DNA of 64,000 nucleotides from Nitratireductor sp. (GCA_020637805.1 JACKJU010000007.1:62001-126000), one strand, 5' to 3'. Shown: positions 52,645-61,382, counted from the stretch's first letter. Numbers and translations are program-made. Notes: a model not told the origin generated them from the sequence alone.

Positions 52645-53769
52645 TTTAGAAAGATTGCGACCGTTTAGGGAAATGCGATCCACGATCCGTAGCCCATACC
52701 CTTCCAGGGCCGCGATGGAGCGGGCCGAATTGTTCAGCATGATCATGTCGCGTATGCCGAGATGGTTGAGTATCTGCGCGCCGGTTCCGTAGTCACGTAT
52801 GGCGCTGCCGGTGCTCAGGGTGGTGGTCTTGCGTGCGGCAATGACTTCGGACGGGCTGCTGCGATGGGTTTCGCGCATCAGCACCACGACACCGCGACCG
52901 GCCCGTCTTATGTACTCCATCGCGTCATAAAGCGCGCCGCCGCGCGAGTAGGCAAAGTCGCCCACGATATCGTCGAACAGGTTGACCGCATGAACGCGAA
53001 CCAGGACCGGTTCCGGTCCCGATATGTCACCCTTTACAAGCGCTACATGCTCTACTTCATCGACATGATTGCGGTAGACGACTGCGCGGACCTTTCCCGC
53101 ATACCGGCTTTCCACATCTGTCTCGGCGACTTTCGTGACGAGCGTTTCAGTTCGCCTGCGATAGGCAATCAGGTCCGCAATCGTCGCGACATTCAGCCTT
53201 TCACGCTCTGCAAACTCCAGTAGCTGGGGCAGGCGGGCCATGGTTCCGTCGGGATTCATGATCTCGCAGATCACGCCCGCATCGCCTGCGCCGGCAAGCT
53301 TGCAAATGTCCACGGCAGCCTCGGTGTGGCCTGAGCGCACAAGTACGCCGCCGTCGCGCGCGACCAGCGGAAATACGTGACCGGGCGAGACTATGTCGCG
53401 TGGCTTCGCATCCGCCGCGACCGCCGCGGCAATCGTTCTTGCCCTGTCGGCCGCGGATATGCCGGTAGTGACACCCTCGCGCGCTTCGATCGATACGGTG
53501 AACGCGGTTCCGGTCCTGCTCTCATTGCCTCGCGCCATGAGAGGCAGCTGCAGTTTTTCCGTCCGCTCGCTGGAAAGGGCAAGGCATATGAGGCCTCGCC
53601 CATGCAATGCCATGTAGTTGACTGCCTGGGCGTCCGCGAATTTGGCAGGTATGAACAAGTCGCCTTCGTTCTCGCGATCCTCGTCATCCACCAGAATGGA
53701 CATCCTGCCGGCTCGTGCATCCTCGAAGATCGTTTCTATCGGCGCCAATTGGCCCTGGCTTGTTCGCAT
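52642..53769 (-). CDS. ribB: RibBX-type 3,4-dihydroxy-2-butanone-4-phosphate synthase with degenerate GTP cyclohydrolase II domain
   Basis: 375 residues. The N-terminal half is a full dihydroxybutanone-phosphate synthase, which makes the four-carbon unit of riboflavin from ribulose 5-phosphate: SILVDDEDRENEGDLFIP, RTGTAFTVSIEAREGVTTG and VRSGHTEAAVD are the active-site loops. The C-terminal half is shaped like GTP cyclohydrolase II, but the three zinc cysteines expected after RVH are missing (RVHAVNLFDDIVGDFAYSRG) and the catalytic block is shortened. It is thus the RibBX class. The start at 53769 has GGAGGA close by; 53790 is an alternative. It is divergent from the MFS gene and may raise flavin supply for the neighbouring oxygenase. 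Confidence 0.88.
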   Translation of the reverse strand: MRTSQGQLAPIETIFEDARAGRMSILVDDEDRENEGDLFIPAKFADAQAVNYMALHGRGLICLALSSERTEKLQLPLMARGNESRTGTAFTVSIEAREGVTTGISAADRARTIAAAVAADAKPRDIVSPGHVFPLVARDGGVLVRSGHTEAAVDICKLAGAGDAGVICEIMNPDGTMARLPQLLEFAERERLNVATIADLIAYRRRTETLVTKVAETDVESRYAGKVRAVVYRNHVDEVEHVALVKGDISGPEPVLVRVHAVNLFDDIVGDFAYSRGGALYDAMEYIRRAGRGVVVLMRETHRSSPSEVIAARKTTTLSTGSAIRDYGTGAQILNHLGIRDMIMLNNSARSIAALEGYGLRIVDRISLNGRNLSK

Positions 53770-53856
53770 TTCCTCCGTTTCCTCCTCCATATACCGGCGC
53801 AACGCGCCAGCATGCACTCAACTTGGCAGCAAGAATGCCATCATATGAACAGGAAA

Positions 53857-53888
53857 TATAGTGACATGATATAAAAATTGTCACTATA
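53857..53888. promoter_or_regulatory. Operator-like inverted repeat between ribB and MFS genes
   Basis: Perfect 10-base arms TATAGTGACA (53857-53866) and TGTCACTATA (53879-53888) with a 12-base AT-rich spacer, in the divergent promoter region of the RibBX and MFS genes. TGATAT occurs within the spacer and again in a TGATATCA palindrome at 53893-53900. It is most likely an operator for a dimeric regulator, possibly one of the two regulators nearby. Confidence 0.6.
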
Positions 53889-53922
53889 AGAATGATATCA
53901 ATGTCAACGACCGGAGTTTCTC

Positions 53923-55227
53923 ATGGCGCTGAATGACGTCTCTCCCTCGCATGCGGAGGGAGAGCCTCATCCGACCAGAAACCGCAAGTTTCTGCTGGGC
54001 TTCTTTCTTCTCGCCATTCTGTTCTCGGTGGGGCAGGCGCACCGCTCGTCGGGCGGCGTGCTGTCTTCGGTCTTCTGGGACGAGTTCGGCCTGTCACCAT
54101 CGCTCATTGCCTTCCTTGTCGGAGCGATGTTCATCGCCCAGGGATTGGGTCAGCTGCCTGGTGGGGTTTTCGTTGATCGGCTGGGTACCCGCCGCACGCT
54201 TGCGATATTTGCTATTGTCGCAGCAATCGGCTGCGCAGTCGCCGCACTGTCAAGCGGATGGCACGGAGTGCTTCTTGGCCGCATCCTGATCGGCATCGGC
54301 TTTGCGCCCATGCTCAATGGTGCCGTGCGCTATTTTCTCGAATGGACTGGAGGGGACAGGCTTTCGACGATTACCGGCAGGTTTCTGTCGATAGGCATGG
54401 TCGGAGGACTTCTGGGAACCGGGCCGCTGGCGGTCGCAATCGAGTTGTACGGCTGGCGTATCGTCTATATCGCGATTGCATTTCTGACTGTCGTGCTTGG
54501 CATCGTGCTGTTTCTTGTGCTGCAGGAGAGCCCTGACGGGAATGCCGCCTCCCGGCCAAAATCGTCGATGAAGGAAGTGCTTTCCGGCCTGGCTACCGTT
54601 GCCCGGGATCCCGAAATCCGGCCAATTCTCTTCGTCGCACCATTCCTCTATGCGCCATCGCAGATTCTTGTCGGCCTGTGGGCAGGGCCGTATCTTGCCG
54701 ATATCCACGGGCTCGACATCGTTACGCGCGGGTTCGCCCTGACGGTGATGATGATCGGGATGGGTACCGGCGTGCTGGTCTACGGCCCGATTGAAACCCG
54801 TCTGGGCAAGCGCAAACCCATCGTAATCGCAGGTGCGCTGCTCGTCGCATTCCTGTTGGCGGCGCTTGCGCTTGTCGGCCATCTCTCGATGGTGCTTGCC
54901 GTGGCGCTTTCCACCGCCGTGATCTTCTCCTCGACATTCTTCGTGGTGGTCATCAGTCACGGGCAGAGCATGTTCTCGAAGGAGTATTCCGGGCGTGCCT
55001 TCGGCATGATCGGGCTGCTGGGCGTTTCGGGCGTCTTTGCAAGCCAGAGCCTGACTGCCTGGATTTTGTCCCTGTTCCCGGAAGTGCCCGGCGCCACCGG
55101 TTCGCTTGAAGGTTACCAGGCCATCTTCCTCACGATGGCAGCGATCTTCGTCGCCATCGCAGCAATCTACACCCGCACAAGGGAAATTCCGTTGAGAAGG
55201 ATGGCTGAGCAGGTCGCGCATCCCTGA
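53923..55227 (+). CDS. Major facilitator superfamily transporter
   Basis: A 434-residue inner-membrane transporter with 12 predicted helices. The loop between helices 2 and 3 is GGVFVDRLGTRRTLA, the MFS signature, and the matching second-half loop is GPIETRLGKRKPIV. The first half resembles organic acid transporters of the NarK/GudP-like group with QGLGQLPGGVFVDR. The substrate is probably the acid or aromatic compound processed by the nearby CoA enzymes. A GGAG precedes the ATG. It is divergent from the RibBX gene and convergent with the acyl-CoA ligase gene. Confidence 0.88.
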   Translation: MALNDVSPSHAEGEPHPTRNRKFLLGFFLLAILFSVGQAHRSSGGVLSSVFWDEFGLSPSLIAFLVGAMFIAQGLGQLPGGVFVDRLGTRRTLAIFAIVAAIGCAVAALSSGWHGVLLGRILIGIGFAPMLNGAVRYFLEWTGGDRLSTITGRFLSIGMVGGLLGTGPLAVAIELYGWRIVYIAIAFLTVVLGIVLFLVLQESPDGNAASRPKSSMKEVLSGLATVARDPEIRPILFVAPFLYAPSQILVGLWAGPYLADIHGLDIVTRGFALTVMMIGMGTGVLVYGPIETRLGKRKPIVIAGALLVAFLLAALALVGHLSMVLAVALSTAVIFSSTFFVVVISHGQSMFSKEYSGRAFGMIGLLGVSGVFASQSLTAWILSLFPEVPGATGSLEGYQAIFLTMAAIFVAIAAIYTRTREIPLRRMAEQVAHP

Positions 55228-55285
55228 CGCGTCCCCATTCGCGCATTGGAATGAATAGCCGGTTTCCTGGGCTGACAAGAGCAAA

Positions 55286-55312
55286 CTGGCCGGCAACAGC
55301 TGTGCCGGCCAG
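55286..55312. terminator. Hairpin between convergent MFS and ligase genes
   Basis: CTGGCCGGCA (55286-55295) pairs perfectly with TGCCGGCCAG (55303-55312) around a seven-base loop. There is no T-run. It lies in the 112-base gap between two convergent genes and is a candidate terminator for both. Confidence 0.5.
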
Positions 55313-55339
55313 CAGGGGTAGAACAGTGCTGGACGACAT

Positions 55340-56971
55340 TCAGCCGGCTGCGGCGAGTTCACCTGCAAGACGGGAATTCGCATCTTCCTTGAGCTTGAAT
55401 TTCTGCACCTTGCCGGTTCCCGAAGTCAGAGGCAGCGAATCCACAATGAAGATGTGGCGTGGCTGCTTGTAGCTTGCCAGCCTCGACTTCAGCCGTTGGT
55501 GAAGTTCTTCTTCCGTGATCTGCCTGCCTGCCTTCGCGATCACATAGGCAATGCCGATGTCGTTTTCGCCGGGCCAGGGAATGCCCACCACGGCACTTGT
55601 TTCCACCTCATCGAAGCTGTTGATGACATATTCGATTTCCCCCGGTGATACGTTGAAGCCTTTCGACTTGTAGCCGTCGCCCAGCCTGCCGATGTATTCA
55701 AGCCGGCCATCCTCCCTGAACCTGCCCACATCTCCGGTACGAAGCCATCCGTCAATTGTGAGAGTGCGAGCGGTTTCCTCGGGTTTCTTGTAATAGCCGA
55801 GCATGTTGCAATAGCCGCGCGACCAGATTTCGCCGGTCTCACCGTCCGGCAGTTGGGCACCGGTTTCAGGATTGAATATCTTGACCTCGATGTCGGGCAG
55901 GGGCTTGCCCTGGGTCGAATGCCTGACATCGCGCGGATCGTCCCAACGGTTGCGCGTGAGAACGGTGGTGGTCTCGGTCATTCCGTATCCTGTCAGCATG
56001 CCCGGAATGCCGAGATCGTCGTTGACCGCCCGCAGGATCTCGGGGTCGATGCTCAGCACATATGCCACCCGCAAGCTTTGGCGATTGAACTTCGTGAAAT
56101 CGGGATGTTCGAGCAGGCTCTTCACGATCGGCGGCAGAATGTGAATGACAGTCACTTTCTCCCTCTCTATTGCGGCAAGGCAGGCTCCGGCGTCGAACTG
56201 TTCTCCAAGCACGACTTTGCCGCCCCGGACCCACAAGGTCAAAGCGCCATTCATTGTTGCCATCGAGCCGAAAAGCGGGATCGCCATGTAGAGGCAGTCG
56301 TCTTCCGTGAAGTCGACAGGCCCGCCGATGTCCCAAGCCTTGCGCCAGACGAGGTGGCTGATCACCGCTCCTTTTGGCAGCGCGGTGGTTCCGGATGAAT
56401 AGCCGATGATTCCAGGATGCATGACATCCTCCACCATCGGCGGCAGCGGCAGGTCTTGCGGTGCGGGCTGCGACCAGTCCGTGATCCCGTTGTAGCCTGC
56501 CGGCGGTTTGTCCAGAGCTATGACCCAGCGCAGCTCGGGAAGCGCTTCGCTCTGCAATTCGCCAGGTTTGCCGTCGATCAAAGAAGGGGAAAGTTCGGCG
56601 ATCTCCGCCACGAAATCACGAAACGCGCCTTCTCCGGGAACGATCACGGCCTTGCTGTCTGACTGATTCAATTGATAGGCAATCTCGTCTCGTTTAAGGC
56701 GGGTGTTGATCATCACAACGACCAGACCCATCTGCGCGGCTCCCAGCCAGCACCACAGGAATTCAGGGCGATTAGGTAGCAATATGGAGACATTGTCTCC
56801 GTCACGCAGGCCAAGGTCATGGAAGCGCGCAGACATCCTGTCAGCCTGTTGCTTCATTTCCTGAAAGCTGTAGCGTTGATCCCTGAATACGAGCGCGTCC
56901 CGGTCGCCATACTTTTTTGAAAGTTTTTCAAGGCTTTGCGAGTAGGTTAAGTCTCTGAAAGGGTTTTCCAT
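55340..56971 (-). CDS. AMP-dependent acyl-CoA synthetase/ligase
   Basis: A 543-residue adenylate-forming ligase that activates a carboxylic acid with ATP and CoA. The phosphate loop is IGYSSGTTALPKGAV near residue 188, then GMLTGYGMTETTTVL, WLRTGDVGRFREDG, the hinge LEYIGRLGDGYKSKGFNVSP and the catalytic lysine in TSGTGKVQKFKL near the C-terminus. The acid-binding pocket is not recognisable, so the substrate is open (fatty, aromatic or branched acid). The ATG at 56971 follows AAGGAG; an upstream ATG six codons earlier is less well placed. It is divergent from the MocR regulator across 286 bases that hold TTGACA at 57084-57089. Confidence 0.9.
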   Translation of the reverse strand: MENPFRDLTYSQSLEKLSKKYGDRDALVFRDQRYSFQEMKQQADRMSARFHDLGLRDGDNVSILLPNRPEFLWCWLGAAQMGLVVVMINTRLKRDEIAYQLNQSDSKAVIVPGEGAFRDFVAEIAELSPSLIDGKPGELQSEALPELRWVIALDKPPAGYNGITDWSQPAPQDLPLPPMVEDVMHPGIIGYSSGTTALPKGAVISHLVWRKAWDIGGPVDFTEDDCLYMAIPLFGSMATMNGALTLWVRGGKVVLGEQFDAGACLAAIEREKVTVIHILPPIVKSLLEHPDFTKFNRQSLRVAYVLSIDPEILRAVNDDLGIPGMLTGYGMTETTTVLTRNRWDDPRDVRHSTQGKPLPDIEVKIFNPETGAQLPDGETGEIWSRGYCNMLGYYKKPEETARTLTIDGWLRTGDVGRFREDGRLEYIGRLGDGYKSKGFNVSPGEIEYVINSFDEVETSAVVGIPWPGENDIGIAYVIAKAGRQITEEELHQRLKSRLASYKQPRHIFIVDSLPLTSGTGKVQKFKLKEDANSRLAGELAAAG

Positions 56972-57257
56972 CCGGCTGTACTCCTTCACGCTATACGTAC
57001 ATAGTGGTCGGCTGACGCGCGCAGGAGCCCTTCAGGACCCGATATCGGCGCATAGGTAATCTGTCGAAATTGTCTCAATTCGATTGACATTCGCTCATCG
57101 ATTTTAGCGTATGGAATGAGGACAATTTTTTCTGGTTGTGCTGTAAGTGTTCCGGCATGATGCCGTTACGTGCTTTTGGGAGCGGTCCGCGGCGCCAATC
57201 GACCGGGCAGGGGTTATCCCGATTTCGGTGCCGAGGTGAATTTCTTGGAGGATGAAA

Positions 57258-58634
57258 ATGTGGGTTCCAGACATTTCGCATATCGAAGGTCCACGCTATC
57301 TGGCGCTTGCGCGCGCGATTAACGAGGCCATCGATCTTGGAGCCTTGCCGCCCGGAGCGCAGCTTCCGCCCCAACGCGACCTGGCGAAGGAACTCAATGT
57401 CACGGTCGGCACGGTTGGCCGGGCCTACAAGATCATTCGCGAGAGACGTCTTGTAAGTAGCGAAGTAGGTAGAGGAACCTTCGTCCGCGGCGCTGATGAG
57501 GAAGGCTACTCCTCGTTCCTTCCCTACCTGAAGCCTGGAACCATCGACCTCGCCCTTTTCGGCTCCAATCCGGTCGGGTTGTCCGAAGCTCTCTCTTCCG
57601 CGCTCGTCGAGGTTTCCAACGGTGTTTCGCTGATGCCGATGAACCGCTATCCGATTGCAAAGGGATATCCGACACACTGCACCGCCGGTGCGACCTGGAT
57701 CAGCATTTCCGGATACGAACCTCCACCCAACCGCGTGCTTGTGCTCAACGGTGTTCAGCAAGGCATCATGGCCGTCATTCTCGCGCTCGGGAACGGGCCC
57801 GAGGAAGAGATCCTCTGCGAGAAGGTGACCTATTCCGGTTTGAAGGCGCTGAGTGTCGTACTCGACCGCAGGCTTCACGGAATCGAGATGGACGAATTCG
57901 GGATCATTCCGGCAGCCGTCGAAGATGCTGTCGAGAAAACCGGCTCGCTCCTGCTCTACGTACAGCCGACGGTTCAAAACCCGACCGGTGCTGCGATGCC
58001 GATCGAGAGACGTCGCGAAATTGCCGATATCGCCAAGCGTCACGACCTGACGATCATCGAGGATGACGCATCGGTGGGTGGCATGCGTGACCGGCCGGCG
58101 CCAATAGCAAGCCTGGCGCCCGACAATGTGGTTTATCTCACGGGTTTTGCGAAGTGCATCAGCCCGGCACTTCGCGCCGGCTTTCTGGCTGCGCCCGCCC
58201 GGTACCACGACAGGATCTCGAGCACGATACATGCAATGGCGCTCGCCAATTCGCCGATTATCGGCGATATCGCTGCGACGCTCATCAACAGGGGCACGGC
58301 GGAAACGCTGGCTTCGCAGCATTACGAGGCGCTTGGCCGCGCGCATGAAGCGGCCCGGGAAATCCTTGCCGATATTCCCCATTCGAGTCATCCGGCCGGC
58401 AACTTCATCTGGGTGCCACTTCCCGAACACTGGACTTCGCTTGAGTTCGTCGATGCGGCGCTCAAGGTCGGTGTTTCCATCATTCCGTCCAACAATCATA
58501 CGGCCAGCGGACTGCCGCCAAGGGCATTCCGAATTGCCATCAACCCGGCACAAAAACCTGACGTGTTTGCCGAGGGTATCGCCAAACTGAAGGCGCTGAT
58601 GAACGAGCGCGCGCGGCCCCTGCTTGCGGTTTGA
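57258..58634 (+). CDS. MocR-type PLP-dependent transcriptional regulator
   Basis: A 458-residue MocR/GabR protein: an N-terminal GntR-type winged helix (RYLALARAINEAIDLGALPP, then ELNVTVGTVGRAYKIIRERR) joined to a fold-type I aminotransferase-like domain. The PLP lysine is in LTGFAKCISPALRAGF near residue 298, the cofactor-binding Asp in IIEDDASVGGM and QPTVQNPTGAAMP before it. Such proteins sense amines or amino acids through PLP. The ATG at 57258 is six bases after GGAGG; the ATG at 57252 is too close. It is divergent from the acyl-CoA ligase, which it probably controls. The wHTH is close to the PLP domain without the usual long linker. Confidence 0.9.
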   Translation: MWVPDISHIEGPRYLALARAINEAIDLGALPPGAQLPPQRDLAKELNVTVGTVGRAYKIIRERRLVSSEVGRGTFVRGADEEGYSSFLPYLKPGTIDLALFGSNPVGLSEALSSALVEVSNGVSLMPMNRYPIAKGYPTHCTAGATWISISGYEPPPNRVLVLNGVQQGIMAVILALGNGPEEEILCEKVTYSGLKALSVVLDRRLHGIEMDEFGIIPAAVEDAVEKTGSLLLYVQPTVQNPTGAAMPIERRREIADIAKRHDLTIIEDDASVGGMRDRPAPIASLAPDNVVYLTGFAKCISPALRAGFLAAPARYHDRISSTIHAMALANSPIIGDIAATLINRGTAETLASQHYEALGRAHEAAREILADIPHSSHPAGNFIWVPLPEHWTSLEFVDAALKVGVSIIPSNNHTASGLPPRAFRIAINPAQKPDVFAEGIAKLKALMNERARPLLAV

Positions 58635-58659
58635 GGCTTGGCGCGCGCAAGCGCGCTCA

Positions 58660-59853
58660 TTACCGGCCAATGATCGCAACCGAACAGACATTCTGGTGTG
58701 GGGCGCCGCCCAGATTGTGGGTAAGGCCCAGTGTCGGGTTTGAAACCTGTCTTGGTCCGGCGCGCTCCTGAAGTTGAAGATACATTTCGTAGACCATGCG
58801 AAGGCCGGATGCCCCGATGGGGTGGCCGAAGCATTTCAGCCCGCCGTCGATCTGACAGGGCAGTCCACCATCCGAATCGTAGAATCCGTCCAGGTAATCG
58901 CGCCATGACTGTCCCTCTTCGGAGAGGAAGAGGTCTTCCATGGTCACGAGTTCGGTAATCGAGAAGCAGTCATGCACTTCGGCAAGGCTGATTTCCTGAC
59001 GCGGATTTGTGACGCCGGCCTCTTCATATGCGCGTTTGCTCGCGATGCGTGCCGTGTGGAAATAGCTGCCGTCCCAGGTGTTGAAGCCGGATTCAAGACC
59101 GTTGGATACCGAGATCTGAAGTGCCTTGATGGTCACCGGGTCGTTCTTGCCAAGGGCGCGGGCAATCTCGGGCGTGGTGACGATCGCGCATGCAGCGCCG
59201 TCGCTCACGCCGCAACAGTCGAATACGCCCAGCGGCTCTGCAATCATCGGCGCATTCAAGACGGTATCTTCCGTGATGATGTTGCGCAGGTGCGCCTTTG
59301 GGTTCCGTGAACCATTCTGGTGACTCTTGACCGAAACATGCGCCATCGCTCGTTTCAGTTCGTCAGCATCAATGCCGTGTTTCGCACGATATGCAGAGGC
59401 AAGCTGGGCAAAGGCGCCAGGTGCCGAATAGTTTGCCCACCACATCGAATTCAGAACGCCGCGGCTGGCCTCGGGCAGGCCGCCATAGCCCGTATCCTTC
59501 AGTTTCTCGACGCCGAGTGCCAGCGCGATATCGCATGCACCCGAAGCCACCGCATAGGCAGCTCCGCGAAGCGCTTCAGATCCGCTGGCGCAGAAATTCT
59601 CGACACGCGTGACCGCGATGTTTGGTAGGCGAAGCGCAAAGGACAGGGGCAATCCGCCCTTGCCGGAGTGCAACTCGTCCTTCGCAGTAGCGAGCCACGC
59701 TGCATCGATCTGGCCGGTATCAATCCCCGCATCGGCGATGCACTCGGTAAATGCTTCGACGATGAGGTCTTCGGTGTCCTGGTCCCAGCGCTCGCCGAAC
59801 TTGGAACACCCCATGCCGATGATGGCGACCTTGTCCTTGATTCCCTTAGCCAT
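58660..59853 (-). CDS. Thiolase/SCP2-type acyl-CoA acyltransferase or lyase
   Basis: A 397-residue thiolase-fold protein of the lipid-transfer (SCP-x, Ltp2-like) branch. The nucleophile Cys88 is in VENFCASGSEALRGAAY, the His of GHPIGASGLRM (KCFGHPIGASG) is present, but the C-terminal second cysteine of biosynthetic thiolases is replaced by LGGAPHQNVCSVAI. Such enzymes do acyl transfer or, with DUF35 partners, retro-aldol cleavage. The start at 59853 follows GAGGGA and lies eight bases inside the end of the HMGCS-like/DUF35 gene, so the two are translated together and probably form one complex. It is convergent with the MocR gene. Confidence 0.88.
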   Translation of the reverse strand: MAKGIKDKVAIIGMGCSKFGERWDQDTEDLIVEAFTECIADAGIDTGQIDAAWLATAKDELHSGKGGLPLSFALRLPNIAVTRVENFCASGSEALRGAAYAVASGACDIALALGVEKLKDTGYGGLPEASRGVLNSMWWANYSAPGAFAQLASAYRAKHGIDADELKRAMAHVSVKSHQNGSRNPKAHLRNIITEDTVLNAPMIAEPLGVFDCCGVSDGAACAIVTTPEIARALGKNDPVTIKALQISVSNGLESGFNTWDGSYFHTARIASKRAYEEAGVTNPRQEISLAEVHDCFSITELVTMEDLFLSEEGQSWRDYLDGFYDSDGGLPCQIDGGLKCFGHPIGASGLRMVYEMYLQLQERAGPRQVSNPTLGLTHNLGGAPHQNVCSVAIIGR

Positions 59854-61312
59854 GTGGCTGGTCCCTCGTTTCTTCAGACGGAGCCATTTCGGGAACCGCT
59901 TTCCAGAAATACCGCCTGAAATTGCGTTTGCGGTCGAAGTCCTTGATGCGGAATGCCATCCGCATGCGCGTGCCGACATCGATCTGGCCGGGCACCACTT
60001 CAGCGAAGTTGGCAAACATTCGGCCACCGTCCTCGAATTCGATCAGGCCGTAATGGGAAGGCGGGTCCGGATTGAACGACAGGTGATCTGCCGACCACGT
60101 AACGATGCGAGCGGGAATGTCGGCAAAGCAGAATGGCTCTTGCGTATCCAACTCCCTGCAATTCGGGTTGATGCAGTATCTGGTGCGAGGCAGCTGCCGC
60201 GTGCCACATGCACTGCACTCGCCGCCAACAAGACCATGAAGAAGGTCACGCCGCCGGTAGGCCTGGGTGAGGGCGGTCTTGTTGTCGCCTTCGGCGCGCA
60301 TTCCGAGTTCACGCTCGATCAATCCCGCGAAGGAAAGATATTTTGCATAGTCTGAGATCTCGCGGCGCGCAGCTACGGTGCCGGTAACGCCAGTCGCCGG
60401 GGCATAGCCCGCAAGCGCATCCGTGGTTCTCAAGAGAAGGGCATCGCAACCCTGGCCAAACGACACCACGAGAATGGTTTCGCCGGGGGATGCCTTTTCC
60501 AGTGTCGCAGCGAGCATCAGCAACGGATGGGCGCATCCGGTGTCGCCCACTGTGCCTTCGAGGGCTGGCGCAATCGCTTCTTCTTTCAATCCTGCCGCCT
60601 TCGCGATCCGTTCGCGCAGCCTTGGAACAGGCGAGGGGAGAATTGCGTGATCAATTTCGTCAGCGCTCAGTCCGGCTTTTGCCAGTGCAATCTCAATGGT
60701 TTGAGGCACGATCTTCATCGCGCCTTCGTCCCTTATCCAGCGTTCCTCCCAGAAATAGTCATCCTGTTCGCCGGATGCCCTGAAGTGATCGACGAAGTCC
60801 ATCGTACGGGAGGCGCACCCCAGAAACTCCGCGATAACGTCGTGATTGCCTGTCGTGAAAGCAGCTGCGCCATCGCCAAAGCGGAGTTCATGCGGCGAGC
60901 CGGCTCGCACATGCCTGTTTTCGCTGGCGATGACCAATTTCTTTGCCTCGCCTGACATGTTCAGTGCATTGATCAGCGCGGTTGTTCCGGCCCGCTGCGA
61001 GCCTCCGATATCCTGGCTGCCGAGTGACTCGCCTAGATTGAGGGCACCCATGATGACGCCCGAATTCTGCCGGTCGGCAAATGGGGCGGTAGTGGATGAA
61101 AGCCATACGGAATCGATATCCTGGACGCCGCCGCTCAGGCAGTCGCGTGCCGCTTCGACGCCCATCGTGATGACGTCCTCGTCCCAGTTGCACACGCTGC
61201 GCTCGCCAGATTTTCCACGGCCCTGTTTCGCGCCTGGCTGCCCTTCGGAAATCATCCTGAGCGGGAGGCGAAGGCGCGGAACATAGGCCCCATATGTAAC
61301 GATGCCGCTCAA
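59846..61312 (-). CDS. HMG-CoA synthase-like domain fused to a DUF35 zinc-ribbon/OB-fold domain
   Basis: A 488-residue two-domain protein. Residues 1 to about 335 have the HMG-CoA synthase/KAS III fold: YGAYVPRLRLPL, the VWLSSTTAPFADRQNSG region and VGDTGCAHPLLMLAATLEKA. The catalytic cysteine position is Gln106 (GGSQRAGTTAL in place of ACxAGT), the Glu position reads STTAP, and the His loop is replaced by ILPSPVPRLRE, so condensation activity is doubtful. Residues 350-470 are DUF35: a zinc ribbon with Cys366, Cys369, Cys380 and Cys385, then an OB fold. The start is a TTG behind GGAGGAGGGG. It overlaps the thiolase gene by eight bases. Likely an acyl-CoA-binding scaffold for the thiolase. Confidence 0.85.
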   Translation of the reverse strand: MSGIVTYGAYVPRLRLPLRMISEGQPGAKQGRGKSGERSVCNWDEDVITMGVEAARDCLSGGVQDIDSVWLSSTTAPFADRQNSGVIMGALNLGESLGSQDIGGSQRAGTTALINALNMSGEAKKLVIASENRHVRAGSPHELRFGDGAAAFTTGNHDVIAEFLGCASRTMDFVDHFRASGEQDDYFWEERWIRDEGAMKIVPQTIEIALAKAGLSADEIDHAILPSPVPRLRERIAKAAGLKEEAIAPALEGTVGDTGCAHPLLMLAATLEKASPGETILVVSFGQGCDALLLRTTDALAGYAPATGVTGTVAARREISDYAKYLSFAGLIERELGMRAEGDNKTALTQAYRRRDLLHGLVGGECSACGTRQLPRTRYCINPNCRELDTQEPFCFADIPARIVTWSADHLSFNPDPPSHYGLIEFEDGGRMFANFAEVVPGQIDVGTRMRMAFRIKDFDRKRNFRRYFWKAVPEMAPSEETRDQPHG

Positions 61313-61361
61313 GGTTTTCCCCTCCTCCGTTGGACAGCGCCAAGAATTGTACGCATTCTAG

Positions 61362-61382
61362 TTGATACAATAATGGTGTCAA
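61362..61382. promoter_or_regulatory. Inverted repeat upstream of the HMGCS-like/DUF35 gene
   Basis: TTGATAC (61362-61368) and GTGTCAA (61376-61382) around AATAATG, one mismatch between arms. It lies in the 91-base gap between the rhodanese gene and the HMGCS-like gene, 50 bases before the TTG start, so the pair of genes probably has its own controlled promoter. Confidence 0.45.

Noticed and set aside
57075..58691. Open frame of 538 codons on the minus strand across the MocR gene
   Set aside because: The plus strand encodes a full MocR protein with wHTH and PLP motifs; the antisense frame has no family features.
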